Made by a program: the position numbers and the translations under genes. Source: JAQVIJ01 sp041287365 (lineage in GTDB: Bacteria > Desulfobacterota > Dissulfuribacteria > Dissulfuribacterales > DYLC01). From it: 64,000 bases of DNA. Below the pieces are notes generated by a model. The model was not told where the DNA came from, did not search any database, and saw only the letters and a list, made by a program, of their open reading frames with translations. Shown here in pieces: positions 1 to 8,245 of this stretch (its first letter is position 1; each line of letters begins with the position of its first letter). The stretch spans positions 124,001-188,000 of the forward strand of contig JBEULL010000018.1 in assembly GCA_041287365.1 (NCBI GenBank). Direction: 5' to 3'.

Positions 1-348
1 CATGTATTCCCTTTTTCCAAAAGGCCAGGTACTCTGGCAGAGACCATGAAAGATCAGGTCAGACCTGAGGAAAAGGCGGCCAGAGCCAGGGTGTTGCGGG
101 AACTTGGAATGCAAAAAAGGATGGAATTCTGGCAAAAACAGATAGGTAATTCAGCTATCTGCCTTGTGGAGCGCAGGAATGAGGAAACCGGATATTGGGA
201 AGGACACACGGAAAACTACCTGCCTGTGGTGTTACCTGGCAGCGATGCCACGGATATCAGAAATCAATTCGTGGAGATTGTACTGAAAGAGATACGCAAT
301 GATATGATCTGGGCGGTCACTGACATCACTGCATCGTGTAATGAATAA
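1..348 (+). CDS. mtaB: MtaB C-terminal part (tRNA t6A37 methylthiotransferase), partial
   Basis: The frame is open from base 1 and reads HVFPFSKRPGTLAETM before the first internal ATG at 46, so this is the 3' end of a longer gene cut by the window edge. The H-x-F-P-F-S-x-R-P-G-T stretch followed by a basic helix (KxxRxxxLRELGxxKRxxF) and a short beta-rich TRAM-like tail is typical of the end of the radical-SAM methylthiotransferases, and closest to MtaB. MtaB adds a methylthio group to t6A at position 37 of ANN-decoding tRNAs. The catalytic Fe-S and radical-SAM domains lie outside the window, so MiaB/RimO relatives cannot be fully excluded. Confidence 0.8.
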   Translation, partial: HVFPFSKRPGTLAETMKDQVRPEEKAARARVLRELGMQKRMEFWQKQIGNSAICLVERRNEETGYWEGHTENYLPVVLPGSDATDIRNQFVEIVLKEIRNDMIWAVTDITASCNE

Positions 349-402
349 TCAGATTGTAACTGAAGGGGAAGAAATAACTTCTTGCATGTATTTGAAAAGA
401 TA

Positions 403-489
403 TGGTGCCGGAGGTCGGAATCGAACCGACACGGAGTTGCCCCCACCGGATTTTGAGTCCGGCGCGTCTACCAGTTCCACCACTCCGGC
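403..489 (-). tRNA. tRNA-Leu (anticodon CAA)
   Basis: On the minus strand a class II tRNA folds cleanly: acceptor GCCGGAG pairs with CTCCGGC, anticodon stem CCGGA/TCCGG holds loop CTCAAAA (anticodon CAA, reading UUG), a long variable arm TGGGGGCAACTCC follows, and the T-arm carries TTCGATT. CCA is encoded at 403-405. The long variable arm and the anticodon agree on leucine. Confidence 0.96.
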
Positions 490-513
490 ATCGAGGTGTT
501 TTGACGTGGGCAA

Positions 514-542
514 ATCATAGCTAAAAATAAGTGTCGTGTCAA
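514..542 (-). promoter_or_regulatory. Sigma-70-type promoter of tRNA-Leu
   Basis: The minus strand has TTGACA (542-537), 17 bases, then TATGAT (519-514), a near-consensus promoter. Transcription would start about 15-20 bases before the mature tRNA 5' end at 489. Confidence 0.8.
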
Positions 543-739
543 TGAGAAAAACAGTCGGACTGCGGGGTATGGCTACATCCGTTGAGCGAACGCTTTCTTG
601 ATATATTTTGAAAAACAGTCAAAAACATACAAAAGAACAGGCGAATGTTGTTTGTCTCAAACCTGTTGTATTTATAACGTTAAGTAGCCATGACAGTATG
701 AAAGCAGTATCCACATAATATTGAGTCAGGAGGATGTCT

Positions 740-1052
740 ATGTCTGAGTTCAGGAATGTAACTGTCGTAAAAAATGCCAATGTTTATTTCGGTGGTAAAG
801 TGACGAGCCGAACCGTGTTGTTTGAGGATGGTTCCAGAAAGACCCTTGGTGTTATGCTGCCGGGGGGACTATGAATTCGGCACGGCGCAAAAGGAGCTTA
901 TGGAGATTCTGGCCGGCGAACTGAATGTGCTGTTGCCAAAAGAGAAGGAGTGGATCACCATCACCGCAGGCCAGAGCTTCGAGGTGCCTGCAAATGCCAG
1001 GTTTGCCCTGAAGGTCAAATCCGTGTGCGATTACTGCTGTTCGTATCTATGA
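740..1052 (+). pseudogene. ppnP: Pyrimidine/purine nucleoside phosphorylase PpnP (DUF1255), frameshifted
   Basis: Reading from ATG 740 (SD AGGAGG just upstream) gives MSEFRNVTVVKNANVYFGGK and continues through VTSRTVLFEDGSRKTLGVMLPGG to a TGA about 130 bases in. The next frame then continues with DYEFGTAQKELMEI and ends VCDYCCSYL. Joined, these make a complete PpnP cupin of about 103 residues, the usual family length, including the C-terminal DYCCSY signature. The break is a six-G run at 862-867; one G fewer restores the frame. PpnP phosphorolytically cleaves a wide range of nucleosides. The cause could be a homopolymer sequencing error, a real mutation, or slippage. All conserved residues are otherwise present, which favours an error or a very recent lesion. 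Confidence 0.85.
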
Positions 1053-1148
1053 TAATATCTTGAAATATTTCACAAATTGAAGGCCGATGGCGTCGCAAAA
1101 ATGATTTTTTATAAGGTTATCAAGATCGGGCGATGCATGTTTACTGTT

Positions 1149-2519
1149 TCAGTGCGTGGCCATTTTTTTTGCCATGGCCTGTGAATTGGCGATGCAGTCG
1201 TTGAAGCTGACGCCGCCTATCCAGTTGCAGCGCATGTAGATATTGGGGAGGTTTTTCGCTTCCTGTTGCAGGCATGAAAGCAGTGCGCCATAGCCTGTAT
1301 TGTATTGTGGAATGGCCTCCTGCCAGCGGAAAATGCGTACAAATTCAGGTGCAGTATCTATGCCCATGAGCTCTTTCAATTCCTTTTTGACGGTATTGAG
1401 CAGCGCTGAGTCGTCCAGACATGCCTGTTCCCGTGCCCTGGCGCCGCCGATCAGGCAACGCAGCAGGGCATAGCCGTCAGGCGCTCGATTGGGGAATATG
1501 GAAGAATCCCACAGCACACCCAGTATGCTGCGGCGTTCTATTTCTGGTATCAGAAAACCGAAGCCGTTCATGTCGTGTTTCAGGTTTTTTTTGTGGAATC
1601 CCAGGGCGGCTACCGTCACCGGCGGATAGTCTATGTTTTTCAGGGCAGAGGCCAGAGCTGGTGCATAGGGGGCTGTAAGGGACGCCGCTGTCTTGGCAGG
1701 GCATGCCATCACCACGTGCGTAGCGCTTATGGTATCGCCTCTTTCTGTGGTGATCTGCCATTCGTCTGAGGCATTGGCCTTGAAGAGTTCGACGGCCCCT
1801 GCATTGAGTTTGATGTGGTCTTGCAGCAGGGCTCCCAGACAATCCGTCAATTGGCTCATCCCCATCTCAAAGGACGTCAGGTGACCACCAGGCCCGGCTC
1901 CAGGCCCTTTTTTGCCCTCTTTGGCCGCCCTTTTTTTGAGGGACAACATGGCCTTTATGAGGCTTCCGTAGGTCTGTTCCAGTTCGAATATTCGCGGAAA
2001 ACAGTATTTCAGGGAAAGACGTTCCGGATCCCCTGCGTATATGCCTTTTGCCATAGGATCTATCAAATTTTGAAATGCCTCTTCTCCAAGCCGTCTTCTG
2101 GCGAATCCGGCCAGGCTCTCTTCCTGATTGGCTGGGGCCTTTGCAATGAAGGGTTCCATCAGGACGCGCAGACGCCCAAAAGGGGAAAGAAGGGAGGATA
2201 ACAGAAATTCCTGGGGTTTTTCAGGGAGTTTGACGAGTTTTCCCTTTTTTATCACAAAACGTTTCTTGCTGTTTTCATTGGCTGGATATAACGGCAGCTT
2301 CAGGTTAGCGGCCAGTTCCAGAGAGGAAGGCTTGTTGTTCAGAAAGCCGTTTACCCCCTTTTCGCACAAAAAACCATTCTCCTCTATGGTCCAGGCCTTG
2401 CCACCTACACGGGAAGATGCCTCCAGAATCAGGCACTCCCATTCCGGCTTTATGGCCTTGAGGTACCAGGCCAGTGACAGCCCTGAAATGCCGGCGCCTA
2501 TGACGACTACTCGAGCCAT
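1149..2519 (-). CDS. hemG: Protoporphyrinogen/coproporphyrinogen oxidase, HemY/CgoX type
   Basis: A 456-residue flavoprotein with an N-terminal Rossmann FAD motif GAGISGLSLAWYL and a C-terminal FAD-contact segment (NWIGGVSFNDCI). It belongs to the HemY/PPOX family, which removes six electrons from protoporphyrinogen IX, or from coproporphyrinogen III in the CgoX branch. It is the last gene of a minus-strand operon ahbD-hemE-hemH-hemG and overlaps the end of hemH by 13 bases. Characterised HemY enzymes use O2, which is odd in a presumed anaerobe; another electron acceptor is likely. With AhbD in the same operon, coproporphyrinogen III is a plausible substrate (inference). The family call is firm; substrate preference is not. 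Confidence 0.88.
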   Translation of the reverse strand: MARVVVIGAGISGLSLAWYLKAIKPEWECLILEASSRVGGKAWTIEENGFLCEKGVNGFLNNKPSSLELAANLKLPLYPANENSKKRFVIKKGKLVKLPEKPQEFLLSSLLSPFGRLRVLMEPFIAKAPANQEESLAGFARRRLGEEAFQNLIDPMAKGIYAGDPERLSLKYCFPRIFELEQTYGSLIKAMLSLKKRAAKEGKKGPGAGPGGHLTSFEMGMSQLTDCLGALLQDHIKLNAGAVELFKANASDEWQITTERGDTISATHVVMACPAKTAASLTAPYAPALASALKNIDYPPVTVAALGFHKKNLKHDMNGFGFLIPEIERRSILGVLWDSSIFPNRAPDGYALLRCLIGGARAREQACLDDSALLNTVKKELKELMGIDTAPEFVRIFRWQEAIPQYNTGYGALLSCLQQEAKNLPNIYMRCNWIGGVSFNDCIANSQAMAKKMATH

Positions 2520-3490
2520 TTTACCTCCTGCGCCTGCCTCAATATCAGGTCGGTGAGACAGCGAATGAAATCGGGATGTGTGTTCAGGGATGGAACCCTA
2601 TGGATATTCATGTGAAATCTTTTGACCAGCTCGGCGTACTGAATATCGATCTCATAAAGGGTTTCGATGTGGTCCGAAACAAAGCTGATGGGCAGAATCA
2701 GCACGTTTTTTATGCCTTTTTGCCCAAGTTCCATCAGCATGTGGTCAGTGGCCGGCGTGAGCCATTTGACCGGCCCGCTTCTGCTCTGAAAGGCCAGAAT
2801 GCCCGAAAGATTTGTTTTGGCCTCCAGACATCGAATGGTCTCTTCCAGGTGTTGAAGGTATGGGTCGCCTTCCTGAATGAACTTGACCGGCAGGCTGTGC
2901 GCGCTGTAGAGGAGGGTCAGGTCTTTTGGAAGACCGCCAAACTTGGACCGAATCCCTTGCAGGGCTGCATCCATGGATTGCTTCAAGGCGTTTATGTAAT
3001 CGGAATGCGCATAAAAAGACTCTATTGTGGTGGTCTCTATGCCCAGTCCCATGGCGCTTTCCAGAAAATCCCCTATGGATGACCCGCTGGTGGCCTTGCT
3101 GTAGTGAGGGTAAAGAGACAGACCGATGACCCGCCTTATACCTTTGCCGGCCAGTTCCTTAAGGACATCAGTGGTTCGTGGATGCCAGTACCTCATGCCA
3201 GGCATACAAGGCACGGTCAGATTACGTTTTGCCAGTTCCTGTTGGACCGCCTCGGCCTGTGCCTGCGTGATGGCCGTAAGGGGCGTTTTACCGCCGATTA
3301 GTGCGTAGTTTTTTGCGCTTTTTGGTGCCCTTTTGGCTGCTATGAAGCGGGCTATGAAGGGTTGTAGAAAGGTGGGGCCCAGGTGAATGATCTCTCGATC
3401 GGAAAACAGATTGAACAGAAATGGTTGCACCGCCTCCAGAGAGTCTGGACCGCCCATGTTCAAAAATATTACACCGAATGGTTCTTTCAT
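2507..3490 (-). CDS. hemH: Ferrochelatase (proto- or coproporphyrin type)
   Basis: 327 residues when started at MKEPFGVIFLNMGGPDS. This ATG forms an ATGA overlap with the hemE stop at 3487-3489, which decides the start over an upstream in-frame codon at 3538. The family signature with the catalytic His is present (LYSAHSLPVKFI), as is the C-terminal SDHIETLYEID with the conserved Glu. Ferrochelatases insert Fe(II) into protoporphyrin IX or, in the CpfC branch, coproporphyrin III. It is translationally coupled to hemE and hemG. The sequence alone does not separate PpfC from CpfC, but the neighbouring ahbD favours coproporphyrin (inference). Confidence 0.9.
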   Translation of the reverse strand: MKEPFGVIFLNMGGPDSLEAVQPFLFNLFSDREIIHLGPTFLQPFIARFIAAKRAPKSAKNYALIGGKTPLTAITQAQAEAVQQELAKRNLTVPCMPGMRYWHPRTTDVLKELAGKGIRRVIGLSLYPHYSKATSGSSIGDFLESAMGLGIETTTIESFYAHSDYINALKQSMDAALQGIRSKFGGLPKDLTLLYSAHSLPVKFIQEGDPYLQHLEETIRCLEAKTNLSGILAFQSRSGPVKWLTPATDHMLMELGQKGIKNVLILPISFVSDHIETLYEIDIQYAELVKRFHMNIHRVPSLNTHPDFIRCLTDLILRQAQEVKWLE

Positions 3491-4512
3491 GCGGAGAGTT
3501 CGTGTACCATATTCACCAGCATTCTGGCCTTTTCCCATGGAATTTCAGGTAGAATGCCGTGTCCAAGATTGAAGATATGGGTTTTGGCGGTCTGTCCTGC
3601 CCGCAGAATGGCCTTCACGCGTTCCCTGAGCTGTTGCTCAGGCAAAAGCAGGGCGCATGGGTCCAGATTGCCCTGAACGGATTTTTCAGCACCAAGTAAG
3701 GCGACGGCTCGAGATATATCTGCACGCCAGTCCAGTCCGATTACATTCGCATTTATGTCCTTCAAAAGGTGCAATAGGTGTGAGCCGTCATATACGAAAT
3801 AGATGGTGGGTGTAGAAAGGTTTGAGAGTGTGTTCAAAATGCGTTTCACATAGGGCATCACGAGATGCTCGTAATCGGTTACACTTAAAATGCCGCCCCA
3901 CGTATCGAAGAGCTGAATGACCTGAGCACCGGCATGTATTTGAGCGGAGAGATAGGAGGTAGTGACATCCGTAAGCCTTGACATCAGATCGTGAAACAGT
4001 TCAGGGGTCTGAAACATCATGCGCTTGGTGTTAAGAAAGTTTCTGGAACTTCCGCCTTCTATGAGATAGGTGGCCAGTGTGAACGGAGCGCCGCCGAAAC
4101 CTATGAGAGGGCATTTATTCGTCAATTCCCTGCATAGTATGCGAATGGTCTCCAGAACGAAAGGCACATCCTGTTCAGGGGTTATGGACTTCAATGCCTT
4201 CACCTGCTCAGCGGTGCGAACTGGCGGTGTCAGGATGGGACCTTTACCCTCTGAAAACGCCAATTGTATGCCCATGGGTTCCAAGGGGATCAGTATGTCC
4301 GAAAAGAGAATGGCTGCATCCACGCCGAGCACATCCACAGGTTGCAGCGTGACCTCGGCGGCCAGTTCCGGCGTTTTGCACAGGGTCAGAAAGTCCACCT
4401 TGCTACGTACCCTTTGATAATCCGGCAGATAACGGCCTGCCTGTCTCATGATCCAGACCGGCACCGGACGAGTTTTTTCTCCCATGCATGCCTTCAGGAA
4501 TATGTCGTTCAT
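3487..4512 (-). CDS. hemE: Uroporphyrinogen III decarboxylase
   Basis: 341 residues, normal HemE length. The signature PVWIMRQAGRYLP lies at residues 18-30 with both substrate-carboxylate arginines, and the catalytic Asp is in AAILFSDILIP. HemE converts uroporphyrinogen III to coproporphyrinogen III in the cytoplasm. It sits 45 bases after ahbD and overlaps hemH by 4 bases. HemE is not needed in the siroheme (Ahb) route to haem, so finding it between ahbD and hemH indicates a coproporphyrin-based route. Confidence 0.95.
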   Translation of the reverse strand: MNDIFLKACMGEKTRPVPVWIMRQAGRYLPDYQRVRSKVDFLTLCKTPELAAEVTLQPVDVLGVDAAILFSDILIPLEPMGIQLAFSEGKGPILTPPVRTAEQVKALKSITPEQDVPFVLETIRILCRELTNKCPLIGFGGAPFTLATYLIEGGSSRNFLNTKRMMFQTPELFHDLMSRLTDVTTSYLSAQIHAGAQVIQLFDTWGGILSVTDYEHLVMPYVKRILNTLSNLSTPTIYFVYDGSHLLHLLKDINANVIGLDWRADISRAVALLGAEKSVQGNLDPCALLLPEQQLRERVKAILRAGQTAKTHIFNLGHGILPEIPWEKARMLVNMVHELSA

Positions 4513-4557
4513 TCGTGTCCTCTCTTTCCCTGCAATTATACGATATTTCGAAGCGCC

Positions 4558-5610
4558 CTATGTCTTTGGTTGATAGTTGCAGAAGGGTTCTTCTGCGAGA
4601 TAGTCTCCGGAGACAGCGTAGGCGCGGGCGCGGCAGCCGCCGCAAACATTTACATATTCACATCGTCCACATGAGCCCTTGTATCCCTTGAAGTCCCTTA
4701 ACTCCTTGAAAAGCTGGCTGTTTTCCCAGATTTCCTTCATGGATTGCCTGCGAATGTTGCCTGCCGGAATAGGAAAATAGCTACATGGAAGCACATCTCC
4801 ATCCACTGTGATAAGGGCTATGAGTTGACCTGCCAGACAGCCTTTGGAACCGCCTGTGGAGAATTTCAATGTGCGATGCTGCACACGCTCTCCTTCTTCT
4901 TTGGCCATCTGAAGTCTCACTCGATAGTAATGTGGGGCACAAGTAGGCCGCACCAGCATGTCTTGTTCGGTCTTTTCCATTTCATAGTGCCATCTCAAAA
5001 GGGCTTCGTAGTCTTCGGGCGATATGAGTTCCGACATGATGTCCTCTCCTCTGCCCGTCGGCACTATCATAAACATGTACCATGCAGTGGCCCCCAGCTC
5101 CTTGGCCAGTTTGCATACCTTCGGTATTTCGGCCTGATTACGTTTTGTGAACGAGGAGTTGATAAGAAAAGAAATGCCGTGTTTTCGAAAGAGCCCGGCC
5201 GCTCGCATCACGCCGTCAAAGGCACCCGGCTGCTGTCTGAAATCGTCGTGCACCTGAGCTGTCGAGCCGTCCAGGCTTAAAGAAACCATTCTGATTTCGG
5301 CTTCTTTTATATTTTTGCAGATATCGTCAGTCACCAGAGTGCCGTTTGTGGCAAGGCACATGCGCAGACCTTTCTGTGTGCCGTATGCGGCCAGGTCGAA
5401 GCAGTCCTTGCGCAGTAGCGGTTCGCCGCCTGATAGTACCACCACAGGTTTGGCAAAGGAAGCGATGTCATTCAGAATGCGATACCCTTCCTCTGTGGAG
5501 AAGTCAGGATGACCTTTGACCTCTTCCTCGGAGCGGGATCGGCAGTGCACACAGTGCAGATTGCAGCGTCTGGTGATCTCCCAGGCAAGCCATTTCAGTT
5601 CAAATTCCAT
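4558..5610 (-). CDS. ahbD: Radical SAM haem synthase AhbD (Fe-coproporphyrin III decarboxylase)
   Basis: 350 residues. The radical-SAM cluster motif is C16-x3-C20-x2-C23 in WEITRRCNLHCVHC. AhbD-typical features follow: SGGEPLLRKD, SLDGSTAQVHDDFR, VPTGRGEDI, TCAPHYYR, and a C-terminal Cys-rich SPASM-like region CGRCEYVNVCGGCRARAYA ending in GDYLAEEPFC. AhbD oxidatively decarboxylates two propionates of Fe-coproporphyrin III to give haem b without oxygen. It is the first gene of the haem operon. No AhbA, AhbB or AhbC gene is in the window. NirJ and AhbC are relatives, but the conserved C-terminal block fits AhbD best. Confidence 0.85.
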   Translation of the reverse strand: MEFELKWLAWEITRRCNLHCVHCRSRSEEEVKGHPDFSTEEGYRILNDIASFAKPVVVLSGGEPLLRKDCFDLAAYGTQKGLRMCLATNGTLVTDDICKNIKEAEIRMVSLSLDGSTAQVHDDFRQQPGAFDGVMRAAGLFRKHGISFLINSSFTKRNQAEIPKVCKLAKELGATAWYMFMIVPTGRGEDIMSELISPEDYEALLRWHYEMEKTEQDMLVRPTCAPHYYRVRLQMAKEEGERVQHRTLKFSTGGSKGCLAGQLIALITVDGDVLPCSYFPIPAGNIRRQSMKEIWENSQLFKELRDFKGYKGSCGRCEYVNVCGGCRARAYAVSGDYLAEEPFCNYQPKT

Positions 5611-5633
5611 GGAAATCCTCGAAAACTTATTTT

Positions 5634-5779
5634 GGCATCTCTAAAAAACAGCTGGTTACACCTGCTTTACCGGCTTTTAAGAAGCAAATTGGACAACAAC
5701 AGTGCTCATGCAGGAAGTTGTGAGCAGTCTTGAACAATGAGTCCAGCCATCGGGCAAAATAACAATTTTTAGAGGCGCC
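5634..5779. repeat. Possible MITE-like element with short terminal inverted repeats
   Basis: GGCATCTCTAAAAA at 5634-5647 is matched in inverse by TTTTTAGAGGCGCC at 5766-5779, 12 of 14 positions. They bound about 146 bases with no reading frame, in the gap between ahbD and the alcohol dehydrogenase. The ends resemble transposon termini, but no clear target-site duplication is visible. Confidence 0.3.
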
Positions 5780-5787
5780 TATTCGTT

Positions 5788-5818
5788 GTTCAGGAGGTTA
5801 AGAGGCAACCCCCTGAAC
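5788..5818 (-). terminator. Hairpin downstream of the alcohol dehydrogenase
   Basis: GTTCAGGAGGTT and AACCCCCTGAAC form a 12-bp stem with one mismatch and a 7-base loop, 13 bases past the stop of the 5832-6986 gene. There is no strong T-run after it on the minus strand, so termination is plausible but not certain. Confidence 0.45.
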
Positions 5819-5831
5819 GGTAGTGTTATGA

Positions 5832-6986
5832 TTACAGGCGGCTCAACAGAATCTCTTTCACCTCTTTTGCGGTGATGTTCTTGTTTTCACCCAAGGCGGT
5901 GTTTCTTTCGATAAAGCGTTTTACCACCTTGTCGATGCCGTTTTCGTCTATATTGTAATCTCTAAGCCGTGTGGCCATGCCTATGGCATTGAAGAAATCC
6001 TCTGTCTTTTCTATGGCGAGTTCCGCCTTTTCCAGATCAGAACCGGAGGTGATTCCCCAGACCCTTTCGGCATACTGAGCGAGTTTGGCTGTTTTATTCA
6101 GAATCTGATGTTGCCATACTCCGAAAAGTACGATTCCCAGTGTCTGGGCATGGTCCAGGCCGAAAAATGCCGTAAGTTCGTGGCCGATCATATGAGTGGA
6201 AAAATCCGGCACCACGCCGCAGGACAGGTGACCGTTAAGGGCTTGCGTGGCACACCATACAAAGTTCGCCCTGGCATTGTAGTCCATGCGGTCTGCAAGC
6301 ACGGATGGCGCGGATTCGATAATAGTCTGAAGAATGGCCTCTGCCTGTCTGTCCTGAAGCGGTGTGATGACAGGATAGGTGATATACTGTTCCACAACGT
6401 GAACGAATGCATCAACGATGCCGTTCACCAGCTGTTTTTTGGGCAGAGAGAAGGTAACAGCGGGATCGAGCACCGAGAATTTGGGATATACAGCCGGACT
6501 GCCAAAGTGTAGTTTCTCCTGTGTCTCAGCCCTGGATATCACAGACAGACAGTTCATCTCCGATCCAGAGGCCGGTATGGTCATGACCGCTCCGATGGGC
6601 AGGGCCTGTGTGACCTGGGCCTTGCCTGACAGGATGTTCCATGGCTCTCCTTCTTTGAACGGCACAGCGGCCGCTATGAATTTGGTGGCGTCCAGTACGC
6701 TGCCGCCGCCTACCGCCAGCAGAAAATCCACCTTTTCCCGTTTGCAGACATCTACAGCCTTAAGACAGGTTTCATAAAAGGGATTGGGTTCGATTCCACC
6801 GAATTCTATGAGATTGTAGCCCTTCAGGGCCTGCGTTACCTGCTCATAGACACCGTTTTTTTTGATGGAGCCAGTGCCGTAGGTCATGAGTATCTTGGCT
6901 TTGTCAGGCACCAGCTTGGGCAGTTCAGAGATGCTGTTGTGACCGAATACAATCTGTACAGGATTCCAATAAATAAAGTTCAACAT
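5832..6986 (-). CDS. Iron-containing alcohol dehydrogenase, YqhD/BDH type
   Basis: 384 residues of the group III metal-dependent alcohol dehydrogenase family. The nucleotide-binding motif is VGGGSVLDATKFIA. The metal ligands are an Asp and His in GIVDAFVHVVEQYIT, a His in THMIGHELTA and a His in FGLDHAQTLG. The enzyme probably reduces aldehydes with NAD(P)H; the natural substrate cannot be told. SD AAAGGAG precedes the ATG. It lies 18 bases after the methyltransferase at 7005-7880 and is probably co-transcribed with it. Confidence 0.88.
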   Translation of the reverse strand: MLNFIYWNPVQIVFGHNSISELPKLVPDKAKILMTYGTGSIKKNGVYEQVTQALKGYNLIEFGGIEPNPFYETCLKAVDVCKREKVDFLLAVGGGSVLDATKFIAAAVPFKEGEPWNILSGKAQVTQALPIGAVMTIPASGSEMNCLSVISRAETQEKLHFGSPAVYPKFSVLDPAVTFSLPKKQLVNGIVDAFVHVVEQYITYPVITPLQDRQAEAILQTIIESAPSVLADRMDYNARANFVWCATQALNGHLSCGVVPDFSTHMIGHELTAFFGLDHAQTLGIVLFGVWQHQILNKTAKLAQYAERVWGITSGSDLEKAELAIEKTEDFFNAIGMATRLRDYNIDENGIDKVVKRFIERNTALGENKNITAKEVKEILLSRL

Positions 6987-7004
6987 ATACGCTCCTTTGT
7001 GTTT

Positions 7005-7880
7005 TTATATTCTGCATTCTTCTGAAATGGTGATGCGTTGTGTCTTGTCCAGCAATAAAAAGGCAAGCCGAATTCGTGTGGCCACAGAAACATAGCCGTC
7101 TTTACCTTCATTTTCAACCTCTTGCGCCACTATGCTTTTTTCTTCCTTGGTCAGAGGCCGTTTCATCTCCAGTTGCCATAAAATGCTTTCGATCTGGTCT
7201 GTTATTCTTCGAGTGCGTTGCCAATTTCCATGAAAGAAATGTAGATCAGGGGCATAACCCAGTGTGTAGAGGTAATTGAAAAGCGTTAACACATCCATAC
7301 AAGAACGTCTGTCAGGCTGGCCGAATATGCGTTCCGAGATGCGTGCTGAGAGAGGATTGTCTTTAACTCCGGCCCATGAAACGATGCCCACAAATCGGTT
7401 AGATGCATTCAGCAGGGTGTCGATGTTTTCCATATAACGCAGGATTGGAGAAAGGCTGCAAAAGACCAGATCAAAGCGTTCTTGCAGACGTTGTTGCAGC
7501 CAGTCCGCATGTATGATGCGAATGTTGTGCAGATTGTATCTTTTGATTTTAGCCTTGAATTGTTCGAGCATGGCGCTGGAGATATCAATGCCTGTGTATT
7601 CCAGACAATGAGGCGCCATGCGAATGCCATAATTGCCGGTACCGCATGCCACATCCAGGACGCGCGCGTCAGTATGCAGTGCCCCAGACTTCAACAACGT
7701 GGAGATTATGGCGTTCAACTGGTTCAGATAGTCAGAACATGCCTCCAGGTCATCATATGTGGAGGCTGCCCTGTCCCAGCAATCCGCGCCCTTGTCGACA
7801 TTTCCTTGGCGCGTTTTCTTTTTAACCAGCCCTTTCCAGAATTCCGGAGACGTCAGATTAATGGAGTCGTTGTCGTACAT
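7005..7880 (-). CDS. Class I SAM-dependent methyltransferase, unknown substrate
   Basis: 291 residues with the SAM-binding motif RVLDVACGTGNYG at about 73-85, an acidic strand-end (YTGIDIS) and a motif-II-like LVFCSLSPILRYM. Class I fold, resembling small-molecule methyltransferases. The C-terminal 100 residues do not match a subgroup I recognise. SD AGGTGG precedes the ATG. It begins just beyond the terminator of the YTD operon and precedes the alcohol dehydrogenase, so the two form a separate unit. Confidence 0.75.
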   Translation of the reverse strand: MYDNDSINLTSPEFWKGLVKKKTRQGNVDKGADCWDRAASTYDDLEACSDYLNQLNAIISTLLKSGALHTDARVLDVACGTGNYGIRMAPHCLEYTGIDISSAMLEQFKAKIKRYNLHNIRIIHADWLQQRLQERFDLVFCSLSPILRYMENIDTLLNASNRFVGIVSWAGVKDNPLSARISERIFGQPDRRSCMDVLTLFNYLYTLGYAPDLHFFHGNWQRTRRITDQIESILWQLEMKRPLTKEEKSIVAQEVENEGKDGYVSVATRIRLAFLLLDKTQRITISEECRI

Positions 7881-7964
7881 ATTTCCACCTGCCTTGTCCT
7901 TGGACGACCTGTCTGTTTTTGAAATTCATTCTTGCCATGCCATATTGTCATATCAGTTAACAAC

Positions 7965-7999
7965 AAAAAACCCTCTCTAACAAGTAGTTAAAGAGGGTT
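7965..7999 (-). terminator. Rho-independent terminator of the YTD operon
   Basis: On the minus strand a 13-bp stem (AACCCTCTTTAAC against GTTAGAGAGGGTT, one mismatch) with a 5-base loop is followed by a run of six T and a TTGTT tail. It lies 36 bases past the stop of the last small YTD gene. Confidence 0.88.
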
Positions 8000-8034
8000 T
8001 TGAAAACTGTAAAAGGATATAAGCGAGTGCTAAC

Positions 8035-8223
8035 TTACCACCAGCTTACGGTTTGATCCGCTTCAAATATCATCTGTACCAACATGTCGTAGTTGGGATT
8101 GGATGTATAGAGTTTGAACTCACTGGCGTCTCTGTCGCGATTCAATATCTCCACCAGTTTTTTTACATCTTCTGTGGGTTCGGAACGATATACATGAAGT
8201 ATCTTCATTTTTTTTTCGCTCAT
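8035..8223 (-). CDS. Small conserved YTD-cluster protein
   Basis: 62 residues, soluble, starting MSEKKMKILHVYRSEPTED and ending in VSWW. No domain I can name; the opening KILHVYRSEPTEDVKKLVEIL looks like a beta-alpha start of a small alpha/beta fold. It is the last of five same-strand genes (YeeE, TusA, DsrE, this pair) ended by a strong terminator. Sulfur-disproportionator YTD clusters are described as carrying two hypothetical genes in this place, and this is taken to be one. Its function is unknown, with sulfur handling together with TusA/DsrE inferred. Confidence 0.75.
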   Translation of the reverse strand: MSEKKMKILHVYRSEPTEDVKKLVEILNRDRDASEFKLYTSNPNYDMLVQMIFEADQTVSWW

Positions 8224-8245
8224 GGTTCATGTCCTCTCTTTTACT

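Noticed and set aside
1421..2556. Several plus-strand open frames of 60-142 codons opposite hemG
   Set aside because: They lie antisense to a complete flavoprotein gene, have no SD and read as low-information Arg/Ser/Gly-rich text.
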